Source of the DNA: Zestosphaera sp.
GTDB lineage: Archaea; Thermoproteota; Thermoprotei_A; Sulfolobales; NBVN01
Reading direction: 5' to 3'
DNA: 64,000 bases
Assembly: GCA_038727705.1 (NCBI GenBank)
Contig: JAVYVJ010000003.1
Coordinates: 140,035-204,034, forward strand
The first letter of the stretch is position 1. Each line of letters opens with the position of its first letter. The notes below the pieces were generated by a model. It did not search any database, was not told where the DNA came from, and was given only the letters and a program-made list of their open reading frames with translations. Position numbers and translations under genes: made by a program. This document shows positions 52,936-61,591 of the stretch, piece by piece.

Positions 52936-54042
52936 TCAGAGGATCACCTTCCCCTCTTCTTCGATGTCTTCATTTAACTCCTTATGCGGTAGGATCGTAA
53001 CGTCCCTGGTTATGAAGACCTCATCGTATACCCTAACCTCATCGCCTAAGACAACGCCCGACGATATCCGGGCCCACCTACCTATGTGGGATCCAGCACC
53101 GACTATAACTCCCTTCATATGTGAAGCCGACCCGATGACCACGTTATCCAGGAGCAGTGAGTCGGCTATGCGGCTACTACTACCTACTATGGAGTTCCTC
53201 CCTATTAGCGTGTAAGGACCTATCACCGACCCTGTCTCAAGTCTGACAAACTCATCTATGAAGACTGGCTGAATCACTTCGACATCCTGGTCTATCTCAG
53301 CTGTAGGTGATATGAAGCCCTCTGGCATGAGATATTTCAACGCGCTCAGGTTTGCTTTAAGATAGTCTGTGGGAACTCCTATGTCAAGCCAGATACCTTC
53401 ATGTATGTAGGCATGCAGAAGTCCTAACTCAACCAGTTTAGGGAGTACATCTACTGCAAGTTTGGAGGGTCTCTTAACAGGGAAATACTTAATCAGGCTA
53501 GGGTCGAATATGTAGACTCCCGCATTAACGAGATTCGATGGAGGTGATTCATGGGGCTTCTCAATGAACTTAACTACCCTACCCCTCTCATCAACTTGAG
53601 CTACCCCATATCTCGACGGGTTCTCAACACGCGTTAAAATCATGGATGCCGGCGAACCGTTATTCATGTAGGCTTTAACGAAGTCGATTATGGGAGCGTC
53701 AGTGAATATGTCGCCGTAGATGACTAGGAAAGGCTTGTCGAGGTTGAATCTGCTTACTATTAAAGGTACGGGTCCTCCATCACCCAGAGGATTCACCTCC
53801 TCAACGTATTCTATGCTAATCTGGCGACTCGACCCATCGCCGTACCTGTCCTTAATCAGATTGCTCATATACCTTACAGACATGATCACCCTCTTAACGC
53901 CGGCTTTCCTCAAGTTATCAAGTATCCAGTCGAGGAGGGGTCTCCCTAAAATCGGTAACAACGCCTTAGGTCTTGTGAGCGTTAGGGGTCGTAAGCGGGT
54001 TGCGTAGCCGCCTGCAAGAATTATTGCGGTATCCACACCCAT
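52936..54042 (-). CDS. Sugar-1-phosphate nucleotidyltransferase with left-handed beta-helix
   Basis: 368 aa. N-terminal nucleotidyltransferase domain (about 1-235): AIILAGGYATRLRPLTLTRPKALLPI nucleotide loop, IYGDIF metal aspartate, IEKP. C-terminal beta-helix of hexapeptide repeats (about 250-350; VIGPYTLIGRNSIVG). This architecture fits GDP-mannose pyrophosphorylase or a related glucose-1-phosphate enzyme used for glycan and sugar donors. It lies downstream of a ROK kinase on the same strand, and the phosphomutase at 13-14 kb could make the sugar 1-phosphate. Confidence 0.9.
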   Translation of the reverse strand: MGVDTAIILAGGYATRLRPLTLTRPKALLPILGRPLLDWILDNLRKAGVKRVIMSVRYMSNLIKDRYGDGSSRQISIEYVEEVNPLGDGGPVPLIVSRFNLDKPFLVIYGDIFTDAPIIDFVKAYMNNGSPASMILTRVENPSRYGVAQVDERGRVVKFIEKPHESPPSNLVNAGVYIFDPSLIKYFPVKRPSKLAVDVLPKLVELGLLHAYIHEGIWLDIGVPTDYLKANLSALKYLMPEGFISPTAEIDQDVEVIQPVFIDEFVRLETGSVIGPYTLIGRNSIVGSSSRIADSLLLDNVVIGSASHMKGVIVGAGSHIGRWARISSGVVLGDEVRVYDEVFITRDVTILPHKELNEDIEEEGKVIL

Positions 54043-54179
54043 CTACAATCCCATATAACATAATAACATAGGGGGTCTTAAGAATTAAATATTCACTAGG
54101 GTTCGAAAAATCAACTGTAGAGCTGCTATGATCGAAGGCTTCACGGCCTACGGTAGAAATGGAGAAGGCTTGACGTGAA

Positions 54180-55163
54180 TCATGTCTGTTCCTGAATTCT
54201 CGTCAGTTCCTTAGGTGGTTTATGAGCAATCCAAGCCGCACCGTAGAGCACTACATCGTCTCCAAACCTAGTTACCACGGCTTCAGGCATCCTATTTGTT
54301 ACGTACGTGTCGACGTGATTCAGGACTAACGCAAGGAACTCTGGATTGTTAAGCATCACTGAGCCGCCAAAGCTGATTACCTCAGGATCGTAGGCGTTAA
54401 TCACCGAAGCTATTCCAGCAGCGTCCACCTTAGCTAACTCGCTCACTACATAAGCGGCGAAGTCATCGCCCTCACGCCAGTATCTAAACAGAGTCTCGGC
54501 CTGTACTTCCGTAGAGGAAGTCAGTCTATAAAGTTCTGAATCACCACGCCATCTATCCCTAAGAAGTCCGATGAACTTCCATAAGTTGTTCCCTGACGCT
54601 AGGGCTTCCCAATGACCTACGCCGCCACATCCACATCTAATGTTTGAATCGTATGAGACTACCAGATGTCCTATCTCATGCGCGTTACCGTCCTTCCCCA
54701 GGATGAGATGACCGTCGACGATTACGCCGGCCCCTATGCCTGAGCTGATAGTTATGTAGACCACGTTATCTCGTCCTACCCCAACGCCGCTCATATACTC
54801 GGCGTAGACAGCGGCAACGCAGTCGTTCACTACATACGTGGGTACATTGAATCGCTTCACTAAGGGTTCTCTCAAACTGAAAGCCCTTAATCGGACATTA
54901 GGTGGGTTGACCACACAACCGCGTTTGATGTCTAAAGGTCCTATAGTACCGACGCCGACCGCCACTACACCACTCAACCCTAATGACGTAATCAAGTGTT
55001 CAGCAACCTCTGCAATAATTCCGGCGACGACGTCCTCACCTCCTTCCTGAGGCGTTCTAATGACCTCCTTACGTAATAACTTCATGTCCTTAGAATCAAG
55101 TAGAGCTATCCTAGTCTTAGTGGCTCCAACATCTACTGCCAGCACGTGACTCAATGCATTCAC
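54180..55163 (-). CDS. ROK-family sugar kinase (glucokinase-like)
   Basis: 327 aa. The ATP-binding loop is AVDVGATKTRIAL; the later TISSGIGAGVIVDGHL and the zinc motif CGCGGVGHWEALASG (with EIGH upstream) are ROK hallmarks. It would phosphorylate glucose or another hexose at C6. GTG overlaps the previous gene's TGA (GTGA), so the two are translationally coupled. The exact sugar and donor are unknown. Confidence 0.9.
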   Translation of the reverse strand: MNALSHVLAVDVGATKTRIALLDSKDMKLLRKEVIRTPQEGGEDVVAGIIAEVAEHLITSLGLSGVVAVGVGTIGPLDIKRGCVVNPPNVRLRAFSLREPLVKRFNVPTYVVNDCVAAVYAEYMSGVGVGRDNVVYITISSGIGAGVIVDGHLILGKDGNAHEIGHLVVSYDSNIRCGCGGVGHWEALASGNNLWKFIGLLRDRWRGDSELYRLTSSTEVQAETLFRYWREGDDFAAYVVSELAKVDAAGIASVINAYDPEVISFGGSVMLNNPEFLALVLNHVDTYVTNRMPEAVVTRFGDDVVLYGAAWIAHKPPKELTRIQEQT

Positions 55164-55660
55164 CCGTGTTGCGGAAGCCTATAAGAGAACTTACTTGCCC
55201 TAAGATCTTCACACAGATCTTTAAGCAGGCCATCTTCACTATCGTACTTCCTGATAGACGCTAATTTCCTCTGATCAAGGTACTCTGGCAGGGTCTCAGC
55301 GATGTCTGTAGGCATTCCAGTCCCGACCAGCACATATGCAGGCTTGCCCTCGGTATATGCTGTTACGAGCTCCTGAAGACAGCCGGCACCACCCCCGAGA
55401 ATCACGAGCGCGTCGGAAGTCCTGACGAGGAAGACAGACCTAACCCTGTAGGAGGTACCAGTCCTCACCACCAATGCCTTCTCAGGAAAGTTGACGTGTT
55501 CTTGTTCTAGGGGAGGCACTATCAATACCCTAGCTCCCACATTAAGGGCCGAATCAACTACCTCCTTCATCAAACCCCAATACCCCCCGACAACAATCAC
55601 TAAGTCGTTGGGGTAACACGCACACAGACCTCTAACTAACTTTGATGCCTTGAGCTTCAA
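55160..55660 (-). CDS. LOG/TIGR00725-like Rossmann protein, start uncertain
   Basis: 166-aa protein of the SLOG (lysine-decarboxylase-like) nucleotide-binding class: VVGGYWGLMKEVVD and ILGGGAGCLQELVTAYTEGKP match the two glycine motifs. TTG 55660, behind GAGGAG, is the only start codon after the upstream stop. However, the 17 codons before it in the same frame read like the missing first strand (KYVGFAAHSGNVEES) and contain no ATG, GTG or TTG. Function unknown; it is coupled to the ROK kinase gene. Confidence 0.75.
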   Translation of the reverse strand: MKLKASKLVRGLCACYPNDLVIVVGGYWGLMKEVVDSALNVGARVLIVPPLEQEHVNFPEKALVVRTGTSYRVRSVFLVRTSDALVILGGGAGCLQELVTAYTEGKPAYVLVGTGMPTDIAETLPEYLDQRKLASIRKYDSEDGLLKDLCEDLRASKFSYRLPQHG

Positions 55661-55773
55661 GGACTCCTCAACGTTTCCTGAATGGGCTGCAAATCCTACG
55701 TATTTAAACTTTCACCACCGAAATATGTCTCGCTTTAACTGTAATTAAAACTCACGATACTTCACTAAGTCTG

Positions 55774-56544
55774 TTACACGTGATAGTCATGAATGTGTAT
55801 ATGCTTCTCATGAATCGATACGGCCGTGCCGTAGACCCTCCTAAGAATCTCCTCGTGGAGGACCTCGTCAGACCTCCCGAAAAACCACTCGCCATTACCG
55901 AGTAGCAACACATTATCGGTGTGAGGCAGTAGCAATGTCGGGTCATGGCTACTAATTATAATTGTCACGTTCTTTTCCTTAAATAGCTTGACAAGCGTTG
56001 AAGCCAACGAGACCTTACCGACAGGATCTACTGAGGAGAAGGGCTCATCTAGTACAAGGAGTTTGGGGTTATGGATTAACGCCCTAGCCACTAACACCCT
56101 CTGTCTCTGACCTCCAGACAGACTCCAGAAGCTCTTATGCTTTACGTCCGCATCCAAATCAACGAGCCTCAAAACCTCGTCAACCCTCTCCCTGGCAAGC
56201 CCATCTGAAAAGATTCTCGGCCACTTACTCCTGTAGAGGAGGTACGAGAACTCTATAAACTCCTCAACACTTACTGGATATGTGAAATACGACGGTGTGA
56301 AAATCTGGGGGACGTACCCTACATGCCTCCCAACAATGTTGGGTTTTGCTGTGACGTCCATCCCGTAAAGGTACACTTTACCGCTCAAGGGTCTTACAAG
56401 CCCCACAAGAGTCTTGAGTAGGGTAGTTTTGCCTGAACCGTTAGCCCCGATCACCTGGGTTAGCGTGCCTTCCTGGAACTCGACAGTAATTCCAGTGATT
56501 AGAGGCTCTGAATACCCTATGCTTAAGTAGTTGGTTCTCAGCAT
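55774..56544 (-). CDS. Zinc/manganese-type ABC transporter, ATP-binding subunit
   Basis: 256-aa ATPase of the metal (ZnuC/TroB) family. Walker A GANGSGKTT, Q-loop YVPQIF, signature LSGGQRQR, Walker B LLVLDEPFSSVD. The histidine-rich C-terminus (HEKHIHIHDYH) is suggestive of zinc handling. ATG 56544 has AGGAGAGG just before it. The frame is open a little further upstream, but that part overlaps the operator. It is divergent from its binding-protein and permease genes. Confidence 0.9.
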   Translation of the reverse strand: MLRTNYLSIGYSEPLITGITVEFQEGTLTQVIGANGSGKTTLLKTLVGLVRPLSGKVYLYGMDVTAKPNIVGRHVGYVPQIFTPSYFTYPVSVEEFIEFSYLLYRSKWPRIFSDGLARERVDEVLRLVDLDADVKHKSFWSLSGGQRQRVLVARALIHNPKLLVLDEPFSSVDPVGKVSLASTLVKLFKEKNVTIIISSHDPTLLLPHTDNVLLLGNGEWFFGRSDEVLHEEILRRVYGTAVSIHEKHIHIHDYHV

Positions 56545-56553
56545 TTCCTCTCC

Positions 56554-56596
56554 TGTGCACACTTCATTACAGGATTTATAAACTTTGTGCACACTT
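56554..56596. promoter_or_regulatory. Divergent promoter with twin TGTGCACACTT boxes
   Basis: Two direct copies of TGTGCACACTT (56554-56564 and 56586-56596; each starts with palindromic TGTGCACA) are spaced 32 bp, about three helical turns. They flank a symmetric TATA box TTTATAAA (56575-56582) that can serve both directions. Each box lies where transcription should start for one side. The likely binder is the RHH regulator at 58.5 kb or another metal sensor. Confidence 0.75.
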
Positions 56597-56606
56597 ACTC
56601 GTTGGG

Positions 56607-57611
56607 ATGGGGTATATGAAGAGAGTTGCGGGGTACGTGTTATTGTCCTGCACCGTCATCCTGCTATTTAGCCCTACTGTGGTAGCGGTTGATGGGTTGA
56701 CCATAGTTACTACATCTCCAGGTCTCGCAGACGACGTTAACCTGATTAAGTGTGAGAGCGACCGTGTGTACTCACTCCTTCCAGAGACTGCAGATCCGCA
56801 CGAGTACTCCCTGAAGCCCAGCGACTTAAGTATGCTGAGGCAGGCAGATCTACTCGTATCAACAGCCCACACCCACTTCGAACTGGAAATAAATGAACTG
56901 ATTTCACGCGGTGAGATCAACGCCACGCTTGTGGAGATACCCAGGATAGCTGGGATCAGGATATTGAAAAATCCGGCAACGTTAACAGATAATCTTCATA
57001 CCCCCACTTATGATCCTCAGAACTACGTTGCCTTCTTAAGAAATGTTACCGAGTTGATGAAGAGACTTAATCCGTCATGCTCCTCAGTGTATGAGACTAA
57101 CTATGAACTCCTCAGAAGTAGGGTCGAGTCTTTAATGAATAGCAAGCCTAACTCGATGAACATGCTAGTCGGGATAGCTACTGAACCCACTGTCCAGTAT
57201 GCTGTGGCGTGGCTCGGCATCAACGTGACTAAATTACTGATTCCAGAGGAGGGACTGAGTCCTACTCCTGCTACGGTAATAGAGATTGAAAACGCTGTCA
57301 GGAACCGTGAGGTTGATGTCTTGATAGTCGTTAAAGGCGGGGAATATTCAAGTTACCTGATTAATCTGGGCAGGAGTTATCATGTGCCAGTCATAGAGGT
57401 TCTACCGCCATATATGAATGGATCAACAATCGATAAACTGGTTCACGTGCTCGTTCAATATGCAGGGTTGCAAAACACAGAGACGCTGGGCGGGGTTTTT
57501 GACTTACCTAACACGACTAGCGTAACACATGCGGTTTCGGAACTGATTATACTCCTCCTGCTCATTGTTACAATAATATCCTACATAATATCAGACGGAG
57601 GTCGAGGTTGA
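56607..57611 (+). CDS. Zinc/manganese-type ABC transporter, substrate-binding protein
   Basis: 334-aa cluster A-I binding protein (ZnuA/TroA class). Signal helix at 5-27, then the domain with likely metal ligands in TADPHEYSLKPSD (His), TAHTHFE and the LHTPTYDP region. A second hydrophobic helix near the C-terminus (about 309-328) should anchor it in the membrane instead of a lipid. ATG 56607 sits about 28 bp after the TATA centre (leaderless); ATG 56616 is possible. It overlaps the permease by ATGA-type coupling. Confidence 0.88.
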   Translation: MGYMKRVAGYVLLSCTVILLFSPTVVAVDGLTIVTTSPGLADDVNLIKCESDRVYSLLPETADPHEYSLKPSDLSMLRQADLLVSTAHTHFELEINELISRGEINATLVEIPRIAGIRILKNPATLTDNLHTPTYDPQNYVAFLRNVTELMKRLNPSCSSVYETNYELLRSRVESLMNSKPNSMNMLVGIATEPTVQYAVAWLGINVTKLLIPEEGLSPTPATVIEIENAVRNREVDVLIVVKGGEYSSYLINLGRSYHVPVIEVLPPYMNGSTIDKLVHVLVQYAGLQNTETLGGVFDLPNTTSVTHAVSELIILLLLIVTIISYIISDGGRG

Positions 57612-58480
57612 TGCGCACGTTCAGATTAATCATACTCTATACAGCGGTCGCTACAATCCTATCCGTTCTCAACCCACTATTTAAGGTCGAGTTCAAGTGG
57701 AACGTGACTTTCACCGCGTTGGGACTTCTGTTCGGTTCCCTAAGCCCCCTAATAGCTACCAGGAGACTCTACTACCTCTCAGCAGCCGCCCCTCACGCCT
57801 CGCTTTTCTCTGTCGCGCTCTCCATGCTTATTGCTGGGGCTTTGGGGATCAGCGACTACTACGTTACAGCAATCTTCGTATCAACGCTACTTGTACTTGG
57901 CGTTGGTTATATGATTAGGTCAGGCCTTGATCCAGACGTAGCGACGTCCGTGTTCGTATCTAGCACGACAGCGTTAAGTGTTCTCCTAATGTACTATGTC
58001 TTGACTAAATATAGGTTAACCTCGATCAACGCCATAATGCTGGGTGATCCTCTGCTAATTCCGTACCACGAGGTTCTGATGTTAACGGTGATGTCGGTTT
58101 TGGTTCTAGTAGTGGTCCTCACAACCTTTAAAGAGAGCGTCTGTGCTGGCATAGACTCTGACCTGGTAAAGTTGAGCGGAGTTAAAGCAATCCTTTATGA
58201 TTTAATCCCCTACGCCTTAGTAGGACTGGTCGCCGTGACCTCGCTAAAGCTCGTGGGGTACGTATTGTCTCACGTGCTGGCATTGCTTCCTTCGCTGACA
58301 TCGATTAACGTAAGCAAGCAAGCACGTGAGTCTTTAATCCATAGCATAGGCCTCACCACCATAGCAACCCTAACCGGACTCCCCCTCTCGACATACTTTA
58401 ACGTATCGCCATCAGGCACTGTTGGGATTCTGTTAACGTTATTTTATTTGATGACACTAGTAAAGAGGAGGATGCCTTGA
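57608..58480 (+). CDS. Zinc/manganese-type ABC transporter, permease
   Basis: 290-aa membrane protein with about eight helices, ABC-3 family (ZnuB-like). Conserved segments are YYLSAAAPHASLFSVALS and TSINAIMLGDPLLIPYHE; a cytoplasmic loop near SVCAGIDSDLVKLSGVK corresponds to the ATPase contact. It lies between the binding protein and the regulator gene, with short or overlapping junctions. Confidence 0.87.
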   Translation: MMRTFRLIILYTAVATILSVLNPLFKVEFKWNVTFTALGLLFGSLSPLIATRRLYYLSAAAPHASLFSVALSMLIAGALGISDYYVTAIFVSTLLVLGVGYMIRSGLDPDVATSVFVSSTTALSVLLMYYVLTKYRLTSINAIMLGDPLLIPYHEVLMLTVMSVLVLVVVLTTFKESVCAGIDSDLVKLSGVKAILYDLIPYALVGLVAVTSLKLVGYVLSHVLALLPSLTSINVSKQARESLIHSIGLTTIATLTGLPLSTYFNVSPSGTVGILLTLFYLMTLVKRRMP

Positions 58481-58483
58481 ACT

Positions 58484-58873
58484 ATGACCAAAGAGAGGTT
58501 CGGTGTCTCAGTGCCTGCCGACCTTTCAAGGAAGGTTAAAGAACTCGCCAGCAGGAGGGGTGTTTCAAGATCTGAGCTAATAACGGAGATGATGAGGAGC
58601 TACATTACAGATTTGGAACATGAGAATCTCCCTCACTACTGCACAGGCGTTATGGTGATAGTTAAAGAGAAAGCGGAGATAAGTCTAGAGAGGGTATATG
58701 AAGCCTTTAAGGAGGTTATAATAGGGTATACCCACCAACACGTGGGGGGCATGTGTGTTAACGTAGTGTTCGTCTCGGGCTCCTCCGAAAGGATAGACGA
58801 CCTTTCTAAGAGTCTGAATATGTGTGGGTGTTTCATAAGGTATCTACCACTCCATGGCGGGAAGAGACGGTAG
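58484..58873 (+). CDS. NikR-like ribbon-helix-helix metalloregulator
   Basis: 129 aa: RHH DNA-binding domain (RFGVSVPADLSRKVKELASRRGVSRSELI, residues 5-33) and an ACT-like sensor domain with THQHVGGMCVNVVFVSG (83-99). His84, His86 and Cys91 match three NikR metal ligands, with one residue fewer in the His-Cys spacing; the first NikR ligand (E. coli His76) seems missing, and extra Cys (53, 114, 116) and His51 are present. It may therefore sense zinc or another metal. Encoded 3 bp after the permease, it probably represses the TGTGCACACTT promoters. Confidence 0.82.
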   Translation: MTKERFGVSVPADLSRKVKELASRRGVSRSELITEMMRSYITDLEHENLPHYCTGVMVIVKEKAEISLERVYEAFKEVIIGYTHQHVGGMCVNVVFVSGSSERIDDLSKSLNMCGCFIRYLPLHGGKRR

Positions 58874-58919
58874 GCATTCGCATGACAGCAATTCAAACAC
58901 TTCCCTGCTGTAAGGGGAG

Positions 58920-59615
58920 TCAGGCCTTGATTACCCACTTCTTCCTGTTCCTATCATAGTACGCTATGGCAGACTCAGACAGCTTTTTAAGTAACTCGAC
59001 CTCCTGCCGACTGAGTGTCTTGGATATGTCTGGTTCCTTGTCTGAGGTTAGCGACTCGATTTTCTTAATGAAGTCGCTCCAGAACTCCTCGTCAACAGCT
59101 ATTCTCTGGTCCTTAAGCTCCAGAACTACCGCACCCTCCCTCTCCAGCTTGTCGAAGAACGCATCCCTATTTCTTATCTTCTTAGCTATGTCAGCCTCAT
59201 AGATTATCTTTTGTCTCTTGAGAATTTCAATGGCTGTCACTCTCTCCTTTGGCGCCTCTTCTTTAAGCGCCTGAGGCTTAGCGACCTCGACCGCCTGCTG
59301 AGCAACTATCTTGGAGGGGAGTTCCTCCACTTTAGACCCGAGCTCGTCAAGAACCTCACGCACCTCCACTAACCGATCCCTCAGCTCTGTAAGGAGTGAG
59401 GAATAGGTGTTTATGGTGTCTGTAGCTGACCTCAAGAGCCTCTGAATGCTTCCCAGAGACTCGTCCTGAGTCACTTGCCGTTGAGCGGGCTTGCTTAAAT
59501 AATCCTCAATCGCCTTTCTGATAAGCTCCTCAGGCTTTAAGCCGGGGTAAATCTTCCTCAGTGAATTGAGCAGCTCTTCAGGCAGGTCGAGAACCACTTG
59601 AACCAAATTTATCAC
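58920..59615 (-). CDS. Uncharacterised archaeal protein with RHH-like N-terminus and coiled coil
   Basis: 231 aa. The first 45 residues (VQVVLDLPEELLNSLRKIYPGLKPEELIRKAIEDYL) look like a strand-helix-helix ribbon motif. Residues about 60-120 form a heptad coiled coil (LLTELRDRLVEVREVLDELGSKVEELP). The C-terminal part (130-190) reads like a winged-helix unit (AIEILKRQKIIYEADIAKKIRNRDAFFDKLEREGAVVLE). It may be a DNA-associated structural or regulatory protein. GTG start with TATA-like CTTTAAAT about 25 bp upstream; tail-to-tail with the regulator gene. Confidence 0.6.
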   Translation of the reverse strand: MINLVQVVLDLPEELLNSLRKIYPGLKPEELIRKAIEDYLSKPAQRQVTQDESLGSIQRLLRSATDTINTYSSLLTELRDRLVEVREVLDELGSKVEELPSKIVAQQAVEVAKPQALKEEAPKERVTAIEILKRQKIIYEADIAKKIRNRDAFFDKLEREGAVVLELKDQRIAVDEEFWSDFIKKIESLTSDKEPDISKTLSRQEVELLKKLSESAIAYYDRNRKKWVIKA

Positions 59616-59672
59616 TCCATAATGTCTACATTTAAAGAGTTAATAATAATGTACTTAATCACGACTTGCCCC

Positions 59673-60836
59673 TCACGTCTCAGCGCCTGACCTGAGCAGT
59701 GGAATCATTGTCAACAATGACGCTGCCTCCATAGCCACGGAGTAGGGTATTAGGTAGATTGGACTTACCGAGTATATGAACCCCGCGGCAAAGCCGCCAA
59801 ACATCCATGCAGACCCGTAGATCAGTCCGTAGGTTCCATACGCGAGAGCCCTCCTAGAGGGATCCACTAGATCCGGTATTGCGGCCCTCATGTTGGTCTC
59901 GTAGATTGCCATAACAATCCCCCATATTGCCGCCATCGCATATGCGGCGATCCTTGAATTTGCGATGAGCAATGAAGGTATTGTTAGAGTCAAGAGGGGC
60001 GTCAGGATTAATGATTTAAGTCCCATCCTGTCGTAGAGCATGCCTACAGGTAGCGCGACTAGTGCGTCAACCCCCATAGCTATCGCGTAGAGCAGTGAGA
60101 TCTCCGGGTCGCTCAATAACCCTGACTCCTTAGCATGATATGAGATAAGCGACCAGGCTATGTAGCCGGCGGTCATGAGGGCCAGCGAAGCAGAGAAGAG
60201 GTTGAACCTCCTTCCAAGACGTCGCCCCACTCTAGCCTTCTCGACGGTGACAGTCCTCACGACCGGATATTTGCGAAATGCTGTGAGTAAACACGCTAGG
60301 GAAAGTGTTGCAGGGACGGCGAGGGAGGTGAAAGCCAAGCTGTAGTCACTTCTGGAAGAGCTTAAAACCCACATAACCAGCAGCGGCCCCGCGAAAGCCC
60401 CGACCTGGTCCATAACTTCATGCAACCCGAAGCCCTTACCCCGTCCGATACCCTCCACCACCTCAGAGAGAATCACGTCCCTCACAGGAGCTCTCAAGCC
60501 CTTACCAACTCTCTCGACATAGAGGAGTGTGAGGGCTACCTCCCACCTACCGCTTAACGCCAGCATAGGCACCGCCACTAAGTTAATTACGTATCCCATT
60601 ATCGTCAATCCCCACAATACACTACTTCTTCTGAGCTTGTCTGCCATATACCCGCTGACGAACCTGATGACGTAACCTAGGAACTCGCCCACAGTAACTG
60701 CACCAGCTATTACTGCAGTCCCTCCAAGCACCTCCAGGTAAGCGCCTGAAACCCCTCTGGCGCCCTCGTAGGTCATGTCAGCAAATAATGAAACAAGTCC
60801 CAGAAGAATGAAGACCGTAAGTAGTCTCCTCTCCAC
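59673..60836 (-). CDS. Major facilitator superfamily transporter
   Basis: 387 aa, about eleven to twelve helices. The helix 2-3 loop SGYMADKLRRSSVLWG matches the MFS G-D-R-x7 motif, and the second-half counterpart is GMLYDRMGLKSLIL. The conserved YVERVGKGLRAPVRDVILSE in helix 4 is typical of a family of archaeal/bacterial MFS proteins with no proven substrate. GTG start 60836, monocistronic. Confidence 0.87.
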   Translation of the reverse strand: MERRLLTVFILLGLVSLFADMTYEGARGVSGAYLEVLGGTAVIAGAVTVGEFLGYVIRFVSGYMADKLRRSSVLWGLTIMGYVINLVAVPMLALSGRWEVALTLLYVERVGKGLRAPVRDVILSEVVEGIGRGKGFGLHEVMDQVGAFAGPLLVMWVLSSSRSDYSLAFTSLAVPATLSLACLLTAFRKYPVVRTVTVEKARVGRRLGRRFNLFSASLALMTAGYIAWSLISYHAKESGLLSDPEISLLYAIAMGVDALVALPVGMLYDRMGLKSLILTPLLTLTIPSLLIANSRIAAYAMAAIWGIVMAIYETNMRAAIPDLVDPSRRALAYGTYGLIYGSAWMFGGFAAGFIYSVSPIYLIPYSVAMEAASLLTMIPLLRSGAET

Positions 60837-60899
60837 ATATCACACCATGGTTAACCAAGGTTAGGTGGTGTATAAAAACTTACATGAGTTCTAGATCTA

Positions 60900-61547
60900 T
60901 TGGTGTCAAAGGGGATGAATGATATTAGTTCGTCCATAGATCTGATCAACACACTTTATAGGCTAAGCAAGGAGGAGAGGGAAAGGCACCCGCGGAGGCC
61001 GGAGGCCTACTGGGTCACGGATCTTGTTAGGTGTATTCTTAAAAGAGACTTCGAACTTAAATACCCCGAACTAGTCGAGAGTGAGGTGTTTACACCTACC
61101 TATATTCTCGGCACCCTCGTTCACAAGGGATTACAGGAATTGCTGAAGTCCACAATCTCGAATGACGTGCTGACGGAAGTTGAAGGCAGGCGTGAGGTAA
61201 GGTTGCCTGACAATAGAGTGGTGAGTGTGGAGGGCAGAGCTGACTTGTTGATTAGGACCGGCGAGGAGTTGGTTGGAGTTGAGATAAAGACATCCAGATC
61301 GGATCTTGAGCTACCTAAGCAGCATCATGTAGATCAGGCGAGAATATATAACTGGCTCTTCAACCTAAGGCACACAATACTCATCTACGTGACTCCTGAA
61401 CGAGTGACTCAATTCCTCGTAGAGGATAGGGTCACCGACGAGGAGGTAATAAGGAGGTTAACCATAAGCAGATTCCCCAGGTATGAGTGGGAATGCCGAT
61501 ACTGTAGCTACTCAGTCCTATGCCCGTATAAAGTGTCTGTGAGGTGA
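60900..61547 (+). CDS. Solitary Cas4-like Fe-S exonuclease (PD-(D/E)XK)
   Basis: 215 aa. RecB-type nuclease residues: His75 (LVHKGLQE), Asp115 (EGRADLL), Glu128 and Lys130 (VEIKTS), then HVDQARIYNW. Cysteines 45 (LVRC) and 199, 202, 208 (CRYCSYSVLC) should hold a [4Fe-4S] cluster. This is the Cas4 layout, but no cas1, cas2 or CRISPR repeat is found in the window, so it is more likely a stand-alone DNA repair or host nuclease. TTG 60900 or GTG 60903 start behind a TATA box. Confidence 0.85.
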   Translation: MVSKGMNDISSSIDLINTLYRLSKEERERHPRRPEAYWVTDLVRCILKRDFELKYPELVESEVFTPTYILGTLVHKGLQELLKSTISNDVLTEVEGRREVRLPDNRVVSVEGRADLLIRTGEELVGVEIKTSRSDLELPKQHHVDQARIYNWLFNLRHTILIYVTPERVTQFLVEDRVTDEEVIRRLTISRFPRYEWECRYCSYSVLCPYKVSVR

Positions 61548-61591
61548 AGATTTAAAATGGTTATATGCATAATCTTTAATGAGGTATTTGT

